Origin: Chara braunii
Lineage: Eukaryota; Streptophyta; Charophyceae; Charales; Characeae
DNA length: 58,786 nt
Direction: 5' to 3'
Assembly: GCA_003427395.1 (NCBI GenBank)
Contig: BFEA01000026.1
Location: 2,074,563 to 2,133,348 of the forward strand
Shown one piece after another: positions 33,125-44,917 of this stretch. A program made the position numbers and the translations under genes. Below the pieces are notes generated by a model. That model ran no database searches. It saw only the letters and a list, made by a program, of their open reading frames with translations, and was not told the origin of the DNA. Numbering within the stretch: position 1 is the first letter of the stretch; every line of letters begins with the position of its first letter.

Positions 33125-34146
33125 AGATAAACTAACTTTCTGTTATTGAGTCATGTTGTGATGCAAATCCGACTCTGAAGACAGACAACACACCCTTAGG
33201 CACCTACAAGTGCAAGAGGAAGGATGTAGACCAAGCCAACCACAACCCGCGATCCGTATCTACAAAAAAATTATTGGGGATGTCACAAAGGACTACAAAG
33301 TTGGCAACCACGACCACACAGAAAGAACAAATTGGAGACACAACACAAAAATTCAACCCCACATCCACGCTCCCTTCCACCGACCACAAAGACAAAGGAA
33401 CCTGAAATGAACCTGATTCCTATCCTCCATCCGAACTCAATCATTCAAATGCGGGAACGCTACCTGAACACACTTGACCACGCAACACAAGTGACACTCC
33501 TAAAAAGAATAGGAAAAAAAGGCACTTAAGAGAACAAACTCGCACCACACAAAGATGGAAGACGGTGCACTTCCCAATCCCATTACCTAAACCCAAACCG
33601 CAACCAAACTCTCTAACACCTATAAAAATGAAATCGAAGTTGAACAAACTAACTTCCTAGCTCCACCTCACTCCCCTTCCTCACAAAACAACATTGACAC
33701 ACATCTATATCATACTTAAACCTCATCGCCAAAAATAACTCATGATACAACCCCCCATCCCTCACTCATACCATTGGTAGATGTGACCAATAACACGGAT
33801 CTGGAGCAATATATGTGTAACATTGACATCAACACTCTTACTCAAAATTGGAGTAAAGGTACACCTTTGCCTCTATCACAACATAACTTATGGACAAAAC
33901 AGCACAAAAAACCACCAAACAACATTATTTCCCCTCACGTTGAACGAAACTGACTATCAACCATACAACATACTATCTCAACTGTCCGACCTGCCCAAGC
34001 AACGACCTTGTTGCAAGGGCACTTTGTAGTTCAGTAATCCGAAAAGAGACCCCCAAAGCTCTCAAAAACAAGTTTAAAATTCACTAAAGAAAGTCACAGA
34101 GACCGATCTACCCAGACTCATTGATGCCCTACTTTGGCAAGTTGTC
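33125..34146 (+). other. Helitron tail without recognised coding
   Basis: AC-rich sequence, homologous to left-arm 16130-16820 on the other strand. A block of about 450 bp (33798-34251) is present only here. The left arm joins ACAC to ATAGTCAACA at the equivalent point, so this is an indel between the arms. Confidence 0.6.
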
Positions 34147-34770
34147 GTGTCAAACACTCTTCCAACTCCGGACATACTTCTTGAATACCAATGCTATAAG
34201 GAACAACGCATACTGCCGCATCTTCCTCGCGAACACAAAGACTATAACATCCATAGTCAACAGGACAACATTGAAGTCGTAAATAACTACCAAAGGCAAA
34301 AAAGTAAAGAACGAACATTGCCGGATATAAAAATGAACGAGTGAATGAATATCATTCACTCATACTCCAAAACAAATCACACAAATTGAATGCACAACCA
34401 ACAATTTGCAACGTCAACCCATGGTGGGATGCAGTACGGAATTTACGGTCATTCAAACCTAGGGAGGTTGTTGACCAAGTCCTACACTTGGACAACAGGG
34501 ATATGCAATTTGATATAGATAGCAAAGTAACTACTGTAAGTAACGCAAACTCATAAGAGTATGTCGGTAAGATACTGAAAGTCACATTCTTTAAACAACC
34601 ATATAAGGAGTACCTCCCTTTTTAGCAATATCGCAGTAATATCGTACGCAAAATTGTATATGTCTTGACATCTGAGAAAGAATATTTCTTGCACACAAAG
34701 GGGAAATTGTGGTGAGCGGGAGACAGGTATCCAAAGTCTGTCACACATACGACAGGTAAGTTCACATCCA
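34147..34770 (+). pseudogene. Conserved Helitron-tail coding-like segment, right arm
   Basis: Reads NNYQRQKSKERTLPDIKMNE, then in another phase LNAQPTICNVNPWWD, SFKPREVVDQVLHLDNRDMQ and farther on KGEIVVSGRQVSKVCHTYDR followed by GTAAGT. This matches the left-arm segment at 15600-16103 with mostly conservative differences. One in-frame stop lies after SNANS. No family was recognised. Confidence 0.45.
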
Positions 34771-34889
34771 AACAACAATCAACCCAGCAAACCACAACAG
34801 AAAGAAATGCAGACTGTAATCATGTCACTAATAAGACAAAAAAGGAAACAAAAAAGAAGAAAAACAAAAATCTATCCAAGTCTTACAAT

Positions 34890-35910
34890 GCAGCAACAAC
34901 ATTCCATCAACGGTGTCAACAACACTACACAGGCGAGCCCCACAACCGCCTAGGCCCGGCTTCAACCAGCCCCCTCCCCACACACTCCCCACCCATCCTC
35001 ATTTAAACCCTTTCCCCAACATTTTAAAGCAAAAAAAAAAACGACACTTTACTGAAGGTTTTTAAAGATCAAACAACAATTTATCAACTGTGTCAACAAC
35101 AGTACACGGATGAGCGCAAAAACGGCCCACACCCCGCCACAAACCTCCACCCCCCCCAAACCTATGAATCCCCCGCGGTCGCGTTTGCCGCGGGCACGAC
35201 CACGGACCACGGTCTCGGTCGCGAGGTCGCGGTCATGACCGCTGTCTGCGGTCATGAAAAAAAAAAGAAAAAAAAAACAAATTAAAAAAAATATGAAAAT
35301 AATATATGTTATGCCCAAAACTAAACTGAACAACGTTTGCCTTGGGGTCATATCAAAATTCGTTACCAAATTTGAGAAAAATCAAACAGAATCCTTTATT
35401 TTTCTTACTAAAAGAATAAAGTGAAGAACTTTTGTCTAAGGGATTTTTGTTTTTCATTCTTTAAAAATAAAATAGAAGTTAAAAAATAAAACTAAAAATA
35501 TAAGGTTGTAGAGCACACAAAAACCTACAACCCCATATTTTTATTTTATTTTTTGACCTATTATCCCAGGATTAAGAAATGTCGAGGTTTTCCGACCGCA
35601 CTTGGCCGCGGGGGCCGTGCGCTGCGGTCAGGATGCCGACCGCGTGCGATCAAATGGCCTGCGGTGACGACCGCGGGTGATACATATCCCCGAACTGTAT
35701 GACACACAACAGGTCAGTTCTATTGGGATTACCACCAACCCACCAAACCTGAAAGCTTTTATAGGAATCATAGAGGTAACCCCCAACAAAATTCAGTGGA
35801 AAAAAAAAGTTGTCTTTCCACAGGTTTGTAAGCTCCAGCAGCAGTGCATCAACAAAGTCAACAACACTACACAAATGAGTCTAAAAACACCCTTAACCCC
35901 GACCCCCCAA
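34890..35910 (+). other. Mini-exon-like modules, right arm
   Basis: Three modules end ACAACACTACACAG (about 34940), AACAACAGTACACGG (about 35108) and ACAACACTACACAA (about 35876). The middle intron-like sequence is interrupted by the MITE. An additional ACACAACAG followed by GTCAGT lies at about 35711. Compare 15069-15560. Confidence 0.4.
35162..35687. mobile_element. hAT-like MITE copy 2, inside Helitron tail
   Basis: A 526-bp copy of the element at 2251-2761, with ends CTATGAATCCCCCGCGG and (complement) TATGTATCACCCGCGG. Flanking 8-mers are CCCCAAAC (35154-35161) and CCCCGAAC (35688-35695). The uninterrupted left arm at about 15236-15256 has CCCCCAAAC followed by CGTAT, an empty site that confirms the insertion. 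No coding capacity. Confidence 0.93.
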
Positions 35911-36245
35911 ACGGCCGAACCCACCACCCCAACTCATTTATCCCATTTCCCCCTCAATCCCTTGCGAGCAAAGCAACAACATGTACCCCTGTTTATGGTA
36001 ATGATCGATTTGTACGTGATCTTCTGCCCCCCCTTATTTTGCTGTTCGGAGTTTCGTCGGGCAAACTTAGCCAAACACAAATACAAGTCGGGAGAGAAGC
36101 ACTTTCTTACGTTGGGTAATTGCTGATTTGATGACTTGGATGTAATATGGTGTTAATGCTATTTTTCTTCTACATGAGATTAATTCGAGTTTGTCTTTAC
36201 TTTTTTTTTCTCTTCTATCAATGAATGTTGAACACTCGTGTTTTT

Positions 36246-37075
36246 TATCAGATCGGATGACGGATTGAGTAGACCAATGCTACTAACCCGTTGATGCCAT
36301 GTGGACTTACAATACCGATCCGACTGGGTGTCGACTTCCCATATCCCCACAGGGCCCTGTTCCCGTGCAAAGAGGAAAGGCCACGTTAGTAGGACGTTCG
36401 ATAATTCGTCGCAAAGATTGTATGACGATATTATTTCCCTCCCCGAAACGAGGTGTTCTAGGTTCGTGGGTGCAGAATTTGTGATTGTGGATACTAATTT
36501 CCCGCCTTATTCTTTGTTATTACCCTTCAACGAGTTGATCGTCATCCCGTGGGCGGCAACGGCACCCTATTTGCCTAACACTCTCTACAGCGATTGTCGC
36601 CACACCGAGCATTACCAGACAAAAGGGATTCCACGACAGGACACATGGCGAGGACGAGCTTAAGGAAAGAGCGACCAGGCTGCGGTGCTCCATGTCGGAT
36701 TCTCAGCTTTGTAGTGAGTGACGGTGGGATTTAATTCGAAAATGGGATCCCACATCCGTACCCCCGCCTTTCCGTTTGAAAAGACGTCCAGTAGCCCGTA
36801 TAAAAGTCCAGAGATACTGTTGATATTAGATAGAAATTGATAAGCACGCACACTAGTTTCCTTTCCCACGCGACGATAGCCAGTTCTCGCTAAAACGAGG
36901 ACAACACGGGAGATTCCTGTTCTGTTCGGGTCCCCAAACTCAATTTTTTAAAAATCCTTGGCACACCCCATCGTGCTGTTTTTCATGACCTCTTTTCCAC
37001 ATTTTAGTCACTCCGACCAGAAGAAGCACATGGTGCAAGGTTGAACGTCACATCGTCCTGGTAACCAAGGTCGAG
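36246..37075 (+). pseudogene. Unknown coding sequence, copy 1 (degenerate)
   Basis: Plus-strand peptides include MWTYNTDPTGCRLPISPQG, then after a one-base shift SLPETRCSRFVGAEFVIVDT and SLLLPFNELIVIPW. They align to the minus-strand copy at 38440-39290. Many nucleotide differences fall at third codon positions. Both copies start after a CAG that could be a splice acceptor. The frame is broken, so this copy is dead. No known family was recognised. Confidence 0.5.
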
Positions 37076-37506
37076 GTGAACCACTGGTTCCATGGCTCAG
37101 GCCTTTTGACAGTGCCCTCCAGGATTCTCCTCCTCGAAAGCAAATCAATAGATCGACGGTTGAGTGGTCTGGTAGGAGAAGGACATAACTGCAACCACCA
37201 TACAATAAATTTATGTAACTGTGGCTCAGTGTTATGTTGTAAAGGGTGTTGGACCCGTTCACCGGCAAGTGCAGCTCCCCACCAATGGAATGGATCCATT
37301 ACGAACCGGGAGCAGTGGGGGGGGTGTCTGCTCCTACCAGCACCCGCTCCACACGTGCTGCCAATGTTTTTTTGGACAAAAAAAGAAAAAAAACAGAAGA
37401 GAAAAGTAAGAGTTGCCACGTTCACACAAGATTTATCTCCTTCATACCTTGGAGAATAACCCATTATGCAAGCCCTGGTTGGGGAGGACAGATATGTGCC
37501 ATAAAA

Positions 37507-38149
37507 CTAGCCCCCTAGTTCCATCTGCAAAGCGTCTTGTGCGGTAGGGGCAGTAGGCTTGACCTTTTTCTCACCCGTTGCTGCTTTGTTTTCTCTACCC
37601 TCGACATTCTTCTCTACTTGTTGGTGATAAGCAACAGGACTGCTGCCCCCCAGAATATATGGGTCCTTGTCTTTTTCAAAGAAAAGAAGAAGAAAAAAAG
37701 TCAACCCACATAGAAGCATTGAGGAACTAGAATTTAACCCAAGGGAATACAGCTGGACAAGGAAGTCATGGAGACCCAACTAAGCCACATAACGAAGTAC
37801 ACGGTGCAATTTAAACACCAGTAGCTTTTTGAAAATCAATTCCGTGCAAGGTTACGTGAAAGCCAAGTGGGATCACGTTGCCGTTAATAAATTTCATCGG
37901 CGGCTCGTTTTCCGTTTCGGGCCTTTTTTTTTGCCCGCGGCCAATATATGCGAAAGGTACGGGTGGTTTTAGATACGAGTTGGGTATCAGAAGTTGGGAA
38001 CCATACATCTCCGACGAGTTCGTAGAGATCCCATCAGGCAAATACAAAGATCTAAAACGGACCAAAATTTGCAACTTACAACTGTTGATAGCGCATAGTG
38101 CCCTTCCAGTTAATAAATCGATGCACAGATGTAGCAAAAGATCCGACAC
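37507..38149 (-). CDS. Unidentified open frames between inverted copies
   Basis: A minus-strand frame (38149-37811) gives 112 residues including YGSQLLIPNSYLKPPVPFAY and FINGNVIPLGFHVTLHG. A second (to 37507) has DKDPYILGGSSPVAYHQQVE after a pyrimidine-rich stretch ending AG. The composition looks protein-like, and the two might be exons of one gene, but the antisense frame (37878-38282) is also open. No homology was recognised and no start can be fixed. Confidence 0.25.
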
Positions 38150-38439
38150 TTACAACTCCGTCCTTTGTGCGATGTGTGCTAACTTGAACAACCTAAGCAA
38201 AGACATACTTTGTTGCCTGCTCCATTGCACTGCAGCAGCATGGTTCTGGAACAGAGTCGCAATGCTTCCTGAACTGAGGTGACTTGGTATACCATAGAGC
38301 AAGGGCCAAGCCGCACTAGCAATGGGGTTACCTAAAGTTGGATGGGTCTAAACCACCAATACATCTGGAGAATTACAATGAGTGTTTCCGAAAAGTTAGC
38401 GGACTCGGAACAGGGCCTCTCTAGGGCGGGTGGAATTTT

Positions 38440-39290
38440 TTTTTTCTTTAGGGTTCGGCCTAGTGACGTTCAACCTCACACCCTGTACTGTCTTTCGGTC
38501 GGAGTGATTAATTGTGCGGAAGAGGCCCTGAAAGACAACAAAATGGGGTGTGCGAAGGATTTTTGGAAAATTGAGTGTGGGGACTCAGACGAAACTGAAG
38601 TCCTCCGCATGGTTTCAGTTCAGCGAGAACTGGTCATCGTCGTGCAGGAAGAAAATGAACGCGCACAATTTTCGAGCATCCATTCAATCCAAGAAGTATC
38701 TCTGAACTTTTCCGCGGGCTACGGGCTGTCTTTTAGAGTGGAAGGGCAAGGGTACACACGTAGGATTTCGTTTTTGGATCAAATCCCGACATCGCTCGTT
38801 GCAGAGCTCGAAATCCAGTGTGGATGGTCTTATAGCCTGGTTGCTCTTTCGTTGTGTTCATCTTCCCCACGTGTTCGATAGTGGAACCCCCTTTTTTGGT
38901 ACCATTCTGCACAACGACAATCAGTATACAGGGTGTTTGGGTAATGGGGTGCTACTCCCGTCCATGGGAGATGATGGGACGACGCTCAACTCGTTAAAAG
39001 GCAATAATAACAAGTACGAAGGAAAGTGAGTATCGATAATGAAAATAAAAACACCAACGAATCCAGAGCACCTTGTCTCAGGTGGAAAATAGTAATGTCC
39101 GTCAATCTTGGCGACAACTTCCCGTACGTCCCACTCGCAGACACGTGTCCTTTCCTCGTTATACGGAAATGACCATGATGCGGATGCGGGGAGTCGGCAC
39201 CCAAACGGGTCAGAGCAATCGGTCCACATGGCATAAGTAAATTCTGTGTACGTGAATCTACTCAGTCGACTGTTCAATCACAAAAGTAAT
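38440..39290 (-). pseudogene. Unknown coding sequence, copy 2
   Basis: The minus-strand frame (39277-38921) reads TEFTYAMWTDCSDPFGCRLP, PPETRCSGFVGVFIFIIDTH and SYLLLLPFNELSVV, matching copy 1 in opposite orientation at roughly 65% nucleotide identity. The inner part (38490-38600) also resembles sequence at 43112-43260 and 50913-51050 (shared GGGGTGTGCCAAGGATTTTT). A plus-strand frame here (38342-38881) is open, but the third-position pattern in the outer part supports the minus strand. Confidence 0.45.
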
Positions 39291-41751
39291 TAGTTAGAAT
39301 ACTATAGACTTTCTCGTACTTCATCCATTCAGCGAACCGATGAAAAAGAAAGATGTGATTTCGACCCGATCACAACAACAATCATCACAGGAGCAACAAG
39401 CATGCATTCCCATAATCTCGGTGGGGTTTAGCTTAGTCAGCTCAAGCAATACGCATGCATAATAAACCTTACATACATGAATCCTCCATTTTTCGACGCA
39501 CACATCAATCGACACAAAAAGAAAGATCGTTAAGATCTTCCAAAGCTCACTGGTCCCTTTGAGTTCAACGATGCTTGTTCGTGCGAAATCCGGTTGAATT
39601 CAACAGGGGTGAGAGAGATCACAAAAATCTAGAGTCATTTCGTTATCCATCAAATAGTTATGAGCAAGGGAACGAGAGAGAGGGAGGGAGAGAGAAACAG
39701 AGGCGTAGCTGAATTAAAGAAGAGAACCGAGGGGGGAGAAAGAAAACTCCGGTCACACAGGCAATCTTGAAGGAGAGCGCTTGACTATTTGTCGTGGACT
39801 TAGCTTCCTGAAAACCAACAGAAGAAGAAGAAGAACCCGAAAAACAAGGCGCATTGGCCTTCTGCTCTCTGATAATGCCCCCTGGCCATGCAACCACTTG
39901 TATACACACACTCTTCCCACTTAGGTACCAACGATCCCAGCTACCACGCACCGACCTCCAAACCACAGCGATCGTTACCCCGCCAACTCATCTGCTGCAC
40001 CAACTTGCCCAGATCTCGCAGTTTGTCGCGGCCACCAAGTGCATAGTCATGCATACACTGCAGTCAACTCATCAGGACTTTCTGACTCACTACATGCACA
40101 TCACCTAGCCACGACTACCCTGAACTTGGCAGATGGGTTCAAAGAGAGATTTTCGGGTGCTCTTGCAGGTTTTATTGTTGCGAAGAGGGGAATAGAAAAT
40201 GAAGAAGAGTGCGGTGGAGATAATAAGGGGTGAAGAGGAAATTTGGGATCACCGCCCACGGAAAGCCATATCGATCCCCACAAGTTTCTTCGCAACCAAT
40301 CAGATCGCCGAGTGCGGGGAATATCCTCCTTACATGACGTCGCCTGACCCCTTTGAATACTTTGAGAGGGGAGGGGGATCAGTAGGGAGTTCCGATATGG
40401 GGACGAAGATGGGAAGGAGGAGAGTGCGAAAAGTAGCATGGAGTGGGACCAGGATTCAGACGAGAAGGAGTAGGAGTGAAGCAAGAGAGAGAGGGTATGA
40501 AAAATAGTTACAAGCAAAGGAGAGAAGGCACGAAGAAGGAGGGTGAAGATTGCATGGGTGCTAGCGGGAAGCGGGGGAAGCTTGCATGCATGGTGCCGAT
40601 GCAGAAAAGAAAAAGGCACCAAAACGGTTACGTCTCATCTTAAAGCTACTTCAAGATTTAGAAATTCAAATCCAGCACAAGCGTGCGGGATTGAGCGAGT
40701 GAAAGTCCTACATCTGTCTAGCTGCCTACTGAAAATTCACCGATCTTTCAAGGGCGGGTGCAGGAACATCCATTTGCAAGAAACGACACGCCAGCGAGAA
40801 GAGGGCTCATAAATCCCGGAATTTCCAACTGCCGAACAAGCTCCCTAGCGCGCTCGCTAAGGCGCGCAAAACTCCTACGTAGATGCATGAATCGCCAAAA
40901 GGAAATTGTAGCGAAATAAAAAAGAAACGTCGTTTTAGACATGAGAGGGTCTGGTTGGTTCATGATTTCACGCATACCCAAAAAGAGCCCGAGAGAAAGC
41001 CGACGGGTCAGATCAACAAAAACTCGGGGCTTCAGAAGATCGTTTGGGTACGGAAGTTGGTATGTCACATAGTGCCACCCCATGGCATTGGACAATTTAT
41101 TTTTCTACTACCCCTTCATACACCTTGCCTCGAGGCTCAATCAGATTATCAACTTGGCTGGGGCCATGTCAAAAAGCCAGATCAATCACACACCTATCCA
41201 CAAACACGTCCTTATTCAAGCCTTAAATTCGATCCTCTTTGTTAGTGGGACCTTGCACCAGGCTTTGTGTCTCTGTTGCAGAACCAGGGTGCAGCAACAC
41301 CTTCTATTCCACGGGCAAGGAGCACAAGTCACAACCTGTGATTTATAGCTTTTAAACTACCGGTACTTCCGACGTACTTCTCTCTATGGCTAGAAACGCC
41401 CTGCGAGCCCAGAAAAAAACGAACAGGCGTTGGCCTCCTTTTCACTGGCGGCACGGGCCATTTTACTCCAGCGGCCGAGCCCCGAAAGTTGTGGCTACAT
41501 GCAAGCTGCACATTTTGTTCTTTGGCTAGGAAACATACTGGAATAGGTTGGGCTGAAAAGAAATAGCCTTTCAAAAAACGAAAAGAAAAAGATAAGGAGG
41601 TTGGGAACCACCTCCTAGACACTATAACGCTATAAATCAATGGACTGGAAATGCAACAAATTGAAAAAAATAAATAAAAATGAAGCATATTGCAAAAGCA
41701 AGGGGTACAATCCATAGGCTTTCCAAGGACACAAAGAGGGAAACCCCAACC
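39291..41751. other. Unassigned, no gene recognised
   Basis: Only short unrecognisable frames. A GA-rich stretch lies at 39668-39700. Confidence 0.55.
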
Positions 41752-41815
41752 AAGGAGCCTAACTAAGTTGGTACACCATTGAGCTATTCAAATACAGACC
41801 CAAGTTCGACTGCAG
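41752..41815 (+). repeat. tRNA-derived SINE-like unit (plus copy)
   Basis: Box-A-like TAACTAAGTTGG and box-B-like GTTCGACTGC are spaced as in tRNA genes. Homologous to 30420-30488 on the other strand. A poly-T tract with an N follows at 41885-41914. Confidence 0.5.
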
Positions 41816-41881
41816 TTAAAACCACATCGAGAGAATAGTAACTTGGGGCCAGTCAGTTCAATAATAGCCCTCGCTTTAAAC

Positions 41882-41913
<32 letters not shown>

Positions 41914-41938
41914 NAACAGTCCGTGACTCCATGCTGAT

Positions 41939-42261
41939 GCTACAATCTTCCCCCGAACATAACGCACGTATGTACTATTCAACTCTTCCTGAAAAAGTCG
42001 ATTTCTCGAAGTCACCCCCTGAAATCCAAATAGTACGCACGTTGAAATAGTACGCACTTATGTTCTATTCAAATAGTACGCACATTTGCTCTATTTGAAC
42101 AGATGGGTGTTCTATTTAAATAGAACACAGGCTTAGAGCACATGCTTAGAACACATGCTTAGAGCACATGCTAAGAACACATGCCTGCAGTGTCGTGCTC
42201 GTTTCCAGGTGCGCGCCCTGCAGTATTCCGCCCTCTCTCTCTCTCTCTCTCTCTCTCTCTA

Positions 42262-42303
<42 letters not shown>

Positions 42304-42524
42304 TTACCTTACGGACCTCTTTGCGCGAAGATTGGAGACACCTGTACGAGGCACATACTTTTTTTTTGGGGGGGGGAGGATGCGGGGTGGTGGGGGGGAA
42401 TTTCAGAAGTTGGTATCCTATATTCGTAGCATAACGCGGGTGCGTTGTATATGCATACAACGCACCCCGTGCGTTCTATTCGTAAATAACGCATGTGCGT
42501 TTTGTTCGGGGGAAGATTGTAGGG
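41939..42524. mobile_element. 586-bp MITE with 8-bp duplication
   Basis: The inverted ends share CTACAATCTTCCCCCGAACA and AACGCAC. ATGCTGAT flanks both sides (41931-41938 and 42525-42532). The inside holds repeated AGTACGCAC and TTAGARCACATGC motifs, CT and GT microsatellites and a 13-bp-stem hairpin (42438-42467). No coding sequence. The 8-bp duplication suggests a hAT-type transposase. Confidence 0.88.
42131..42302. repeat. Tandem CTTAGARCACATG units, (CT)n and (GT)n
   Basis: Four CTTAGARCACATG-type units (42131-42183), then CT (42233-42260) and GT (42265-42302) microsatellites, all inside the MITE. Confidence 0.9.
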
Positions 42525-43123
42525 ATGCTGATATAGGAGCAAACACCACTAGCAACCCGGGAGAGGCTCCATCTATTGGTGGGGGGCAAGTTGGGCAACA
42601 CCTGCTGGAAACCGGGTCCAGCGTCCCTGGGAACAGTGTAAATGTGGGATGATATCCTGCCAGCATTGATTATCGTGGTCCTCACGGGATTTACTAAGCA
42701 AGGGCGGGGGTGACAGGGATGGGGACTAATGTCTTGGGCCCGGGGCGCACTAGGCTCCATGGCATTTGGGCCATCCCTCCCCCTCCTTGTGACTAGTAAT
42801 GAGACAACACAGCTAACAGTGCGAGAGCTGAATAGTATTTAGACCCCTTCTTGCAGGATTTCCACCATTGCCAGTGCGTGAGGGGGGAAGACGTCCCGAA
42901 AGTCTTGCCCCGGTCTGAGCGGCATCCCAGGGTTGACGACCGTCCATTCATGAAAATAAAGCCTGAAGTCCAGCTTCATCTCTGTATGAGGTCTTCGTCC
43001 TCTGACTTATGCTGATCCATCTGTCCATCTTCGACCATGTCACCTTGGATTTCCATCCTCCTCTTTTCCCTCCTAACCACCCTTTGCAGAAACGAGAAAT
43101 GATCCGGTTCACAAGTGACGCCG
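42525..43123. other. Unassigned, no gene recognised
   Basis: A string at about 42593-42635 (GGGCAACACCTGCTGG, then CCAGCGTCCC) recurs in diverged form at 56269-56301. Nothing coding was recognised. Confidence 0.5.
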
Positions 43124-44917
43124 AACCTCACGCCCAGCGCGACCTCCTGATCGGAGTGGGATGGGGGCCCGGGAGTGCGAAAAAGGGTTGTGCCAAGGAT
43201 TTTTGGGGATTTGAGGTGGAGTCCCAGGTCGGAACTGAGATCTCCTGTGGCAAGTTTCAAGGGTAGGAGTGCAAGTGTCTTTTTGCTCAGAGTTGGGGCG
43301 ATGACAGATTGTGCTGCCTGGGCCAGGGTGGGGTGCTACGGGTGTCTCTGTGGGAGTGCTCGTACCGCTGCCGACCGTCGCATGTCTCGAGATCCGACGA
43401 AGATGAGCTGGGTTCTCGTCGCTCGGCCCTAGGATGAGCTCGTTGCACGACCCTCACCTGCCGATGCTCGTCGGGCTGCCGACACTCTCAGCACGGCCGA
43501 CGGGGCCAGAATCGGACTATGGAATCCCAGGGGACCACGAGTAATCGGCGGTAGGGGAGGGCTGTATAGTAGGGAGGGATGTCATTGGTATTTGCAACGA
43601 AGCCCGGGGTTAGAATATATTGCTGGTTTCGGTTGTCGGGATAATCAAGAATCCGCGAGTCTCGGTTGATTGCTAGCTAGAAGTCGCCCCTGCACAGTCG
43701 CTCGTTTTCAGTCCGGCAGGGGTACTCAAGATACCCAGGGTTCCGTAGGTGGCGACGTTATCGGATTCACTGTCGGCGGATCTGTTCTCTTTCCCAATAC
43801 GCTCGGTATTATGGGTCCCTCAGGCTTTCGCGATCGGTAATCCAGAAAGGAGAATCTATCCCCATGTCTCGTTCAACCAAATTCCTAGATACACATTTTC
43901 CTACAAGGCGAGATCGTGGCTAACTTTTGCGGGCGCACGTGTAGATGGCACATCCGCGGGCGGTTGCTGTCTTATACATGCATGCTCAAGGGCCAGCGGA
44001 CCAGATCCTGATCTGCACAAATAACCGGGGGAGCGATCCATCAGCGTTTCGGCTCAGTTATGCAGCTAATTCCCTCAGGCTACCAATCTCGTTCCGTTTC
44101 GGTCTTGCACAAAACCTATACACTCAGCGATCCCCGTATGTTTGAGGGCGTCGGGACCTTAATTCGTCCTGACCCGTACCGTTGATAGGGACTCCATCAT
44201 CCACGTCGAGATCTGTCGTGCTAAGTCCATTCGGGGTTGCGGGCCGTCCTCGCGGGGGCGCGTGTAAGTCGTGCTCGTCAGATCGCACTTACACGGGGAC
44301 TCGCGGGGTTAATCCGCTGTGGGTTGATCCATTAGCCAATCACCTGTGCAGAAAAAGGTTCATGCAACAATCCTTCAGCCAATTTTGCTCGAGCAAAAAG
44401 CAGTTACGTGGCCATCAGAGGAATATCTCATCACCATCCAGACATACATCGAAGCACCTTAACAGTATCAAACTCCCGTCACCTACCAACCATCCAGGTG
44501 AGAATAGATCGGCGCTGCGAGCGCTAGATGATTCAGGATTACACACAAGACATCGGGTATTCAAGCATTACAAGATCATTTGACCCATCTCATCAAGCGA
44601 ATGCAAAAACGAAATAGGGAGGTCAGAGATTGAGATGCACATTACACAAAGCCGGAAAAAAAATCAAAAATGCAAAACAAGGGCGCCTCGACCAGAGTCA
44701 AAATTTCATACACACGGACTGAGAAAAGACAAAGAAGATTGCAATCCCACATCCTCCTGTTTCCCCTCTCTCTCTCTCTTTCAGATGCGGACAGTCCGTC
44801 GTCTCGCACCCACCAACAAAGTTGTCACCCCGGTTAGTCTGCATGTGCCCGTCAGGTTCGCCTGTGCGCCACAGTCCGTCATGGCCTACACGTCAACCCC
44901 TCGCACTTGGCACCAGC
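43124..44917 (-). repeat. Leader copy, left
   Basis: Direct repeat of 50913-52703. It starts at the element side with GGTGCCAAG-type primer-site sequence (44909-44915). A 133-aa plus-strand frame (44182-44583) is kept in both copies, but this is expected for recent duplicates and is not evidence of a gene. Confidence 0.75.

Larger units (their letters stand above)
31461..35997 (+). mobile_element. Helitron-derived sequence, right arm part 2
   Basis: This continues the copy that began at 19842. It carries helicase, tail segments and mini-exon modules in the same order as the left arm, read on the plus strand. It includes about 450 bp (33798-34251) absent from the left arm and a 526-bp MITE at 35162-35687. 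Homology with the left arm fades after the shared TTGCGAGCAAAG at about 35967. Confidence 0.8.

Noticed and set aside
40101-40622. 173-codon minus frame
   Set aside because: Ser/Leu-rich translation of purine-rich sequence, no recognisable domain, no supporting context.
44182-44583. 133-codon plus-strand frame, also at 51970-52371
   Set aside because: Conserved only because the whole leader is duplicated; no domain, and antisense to the element.
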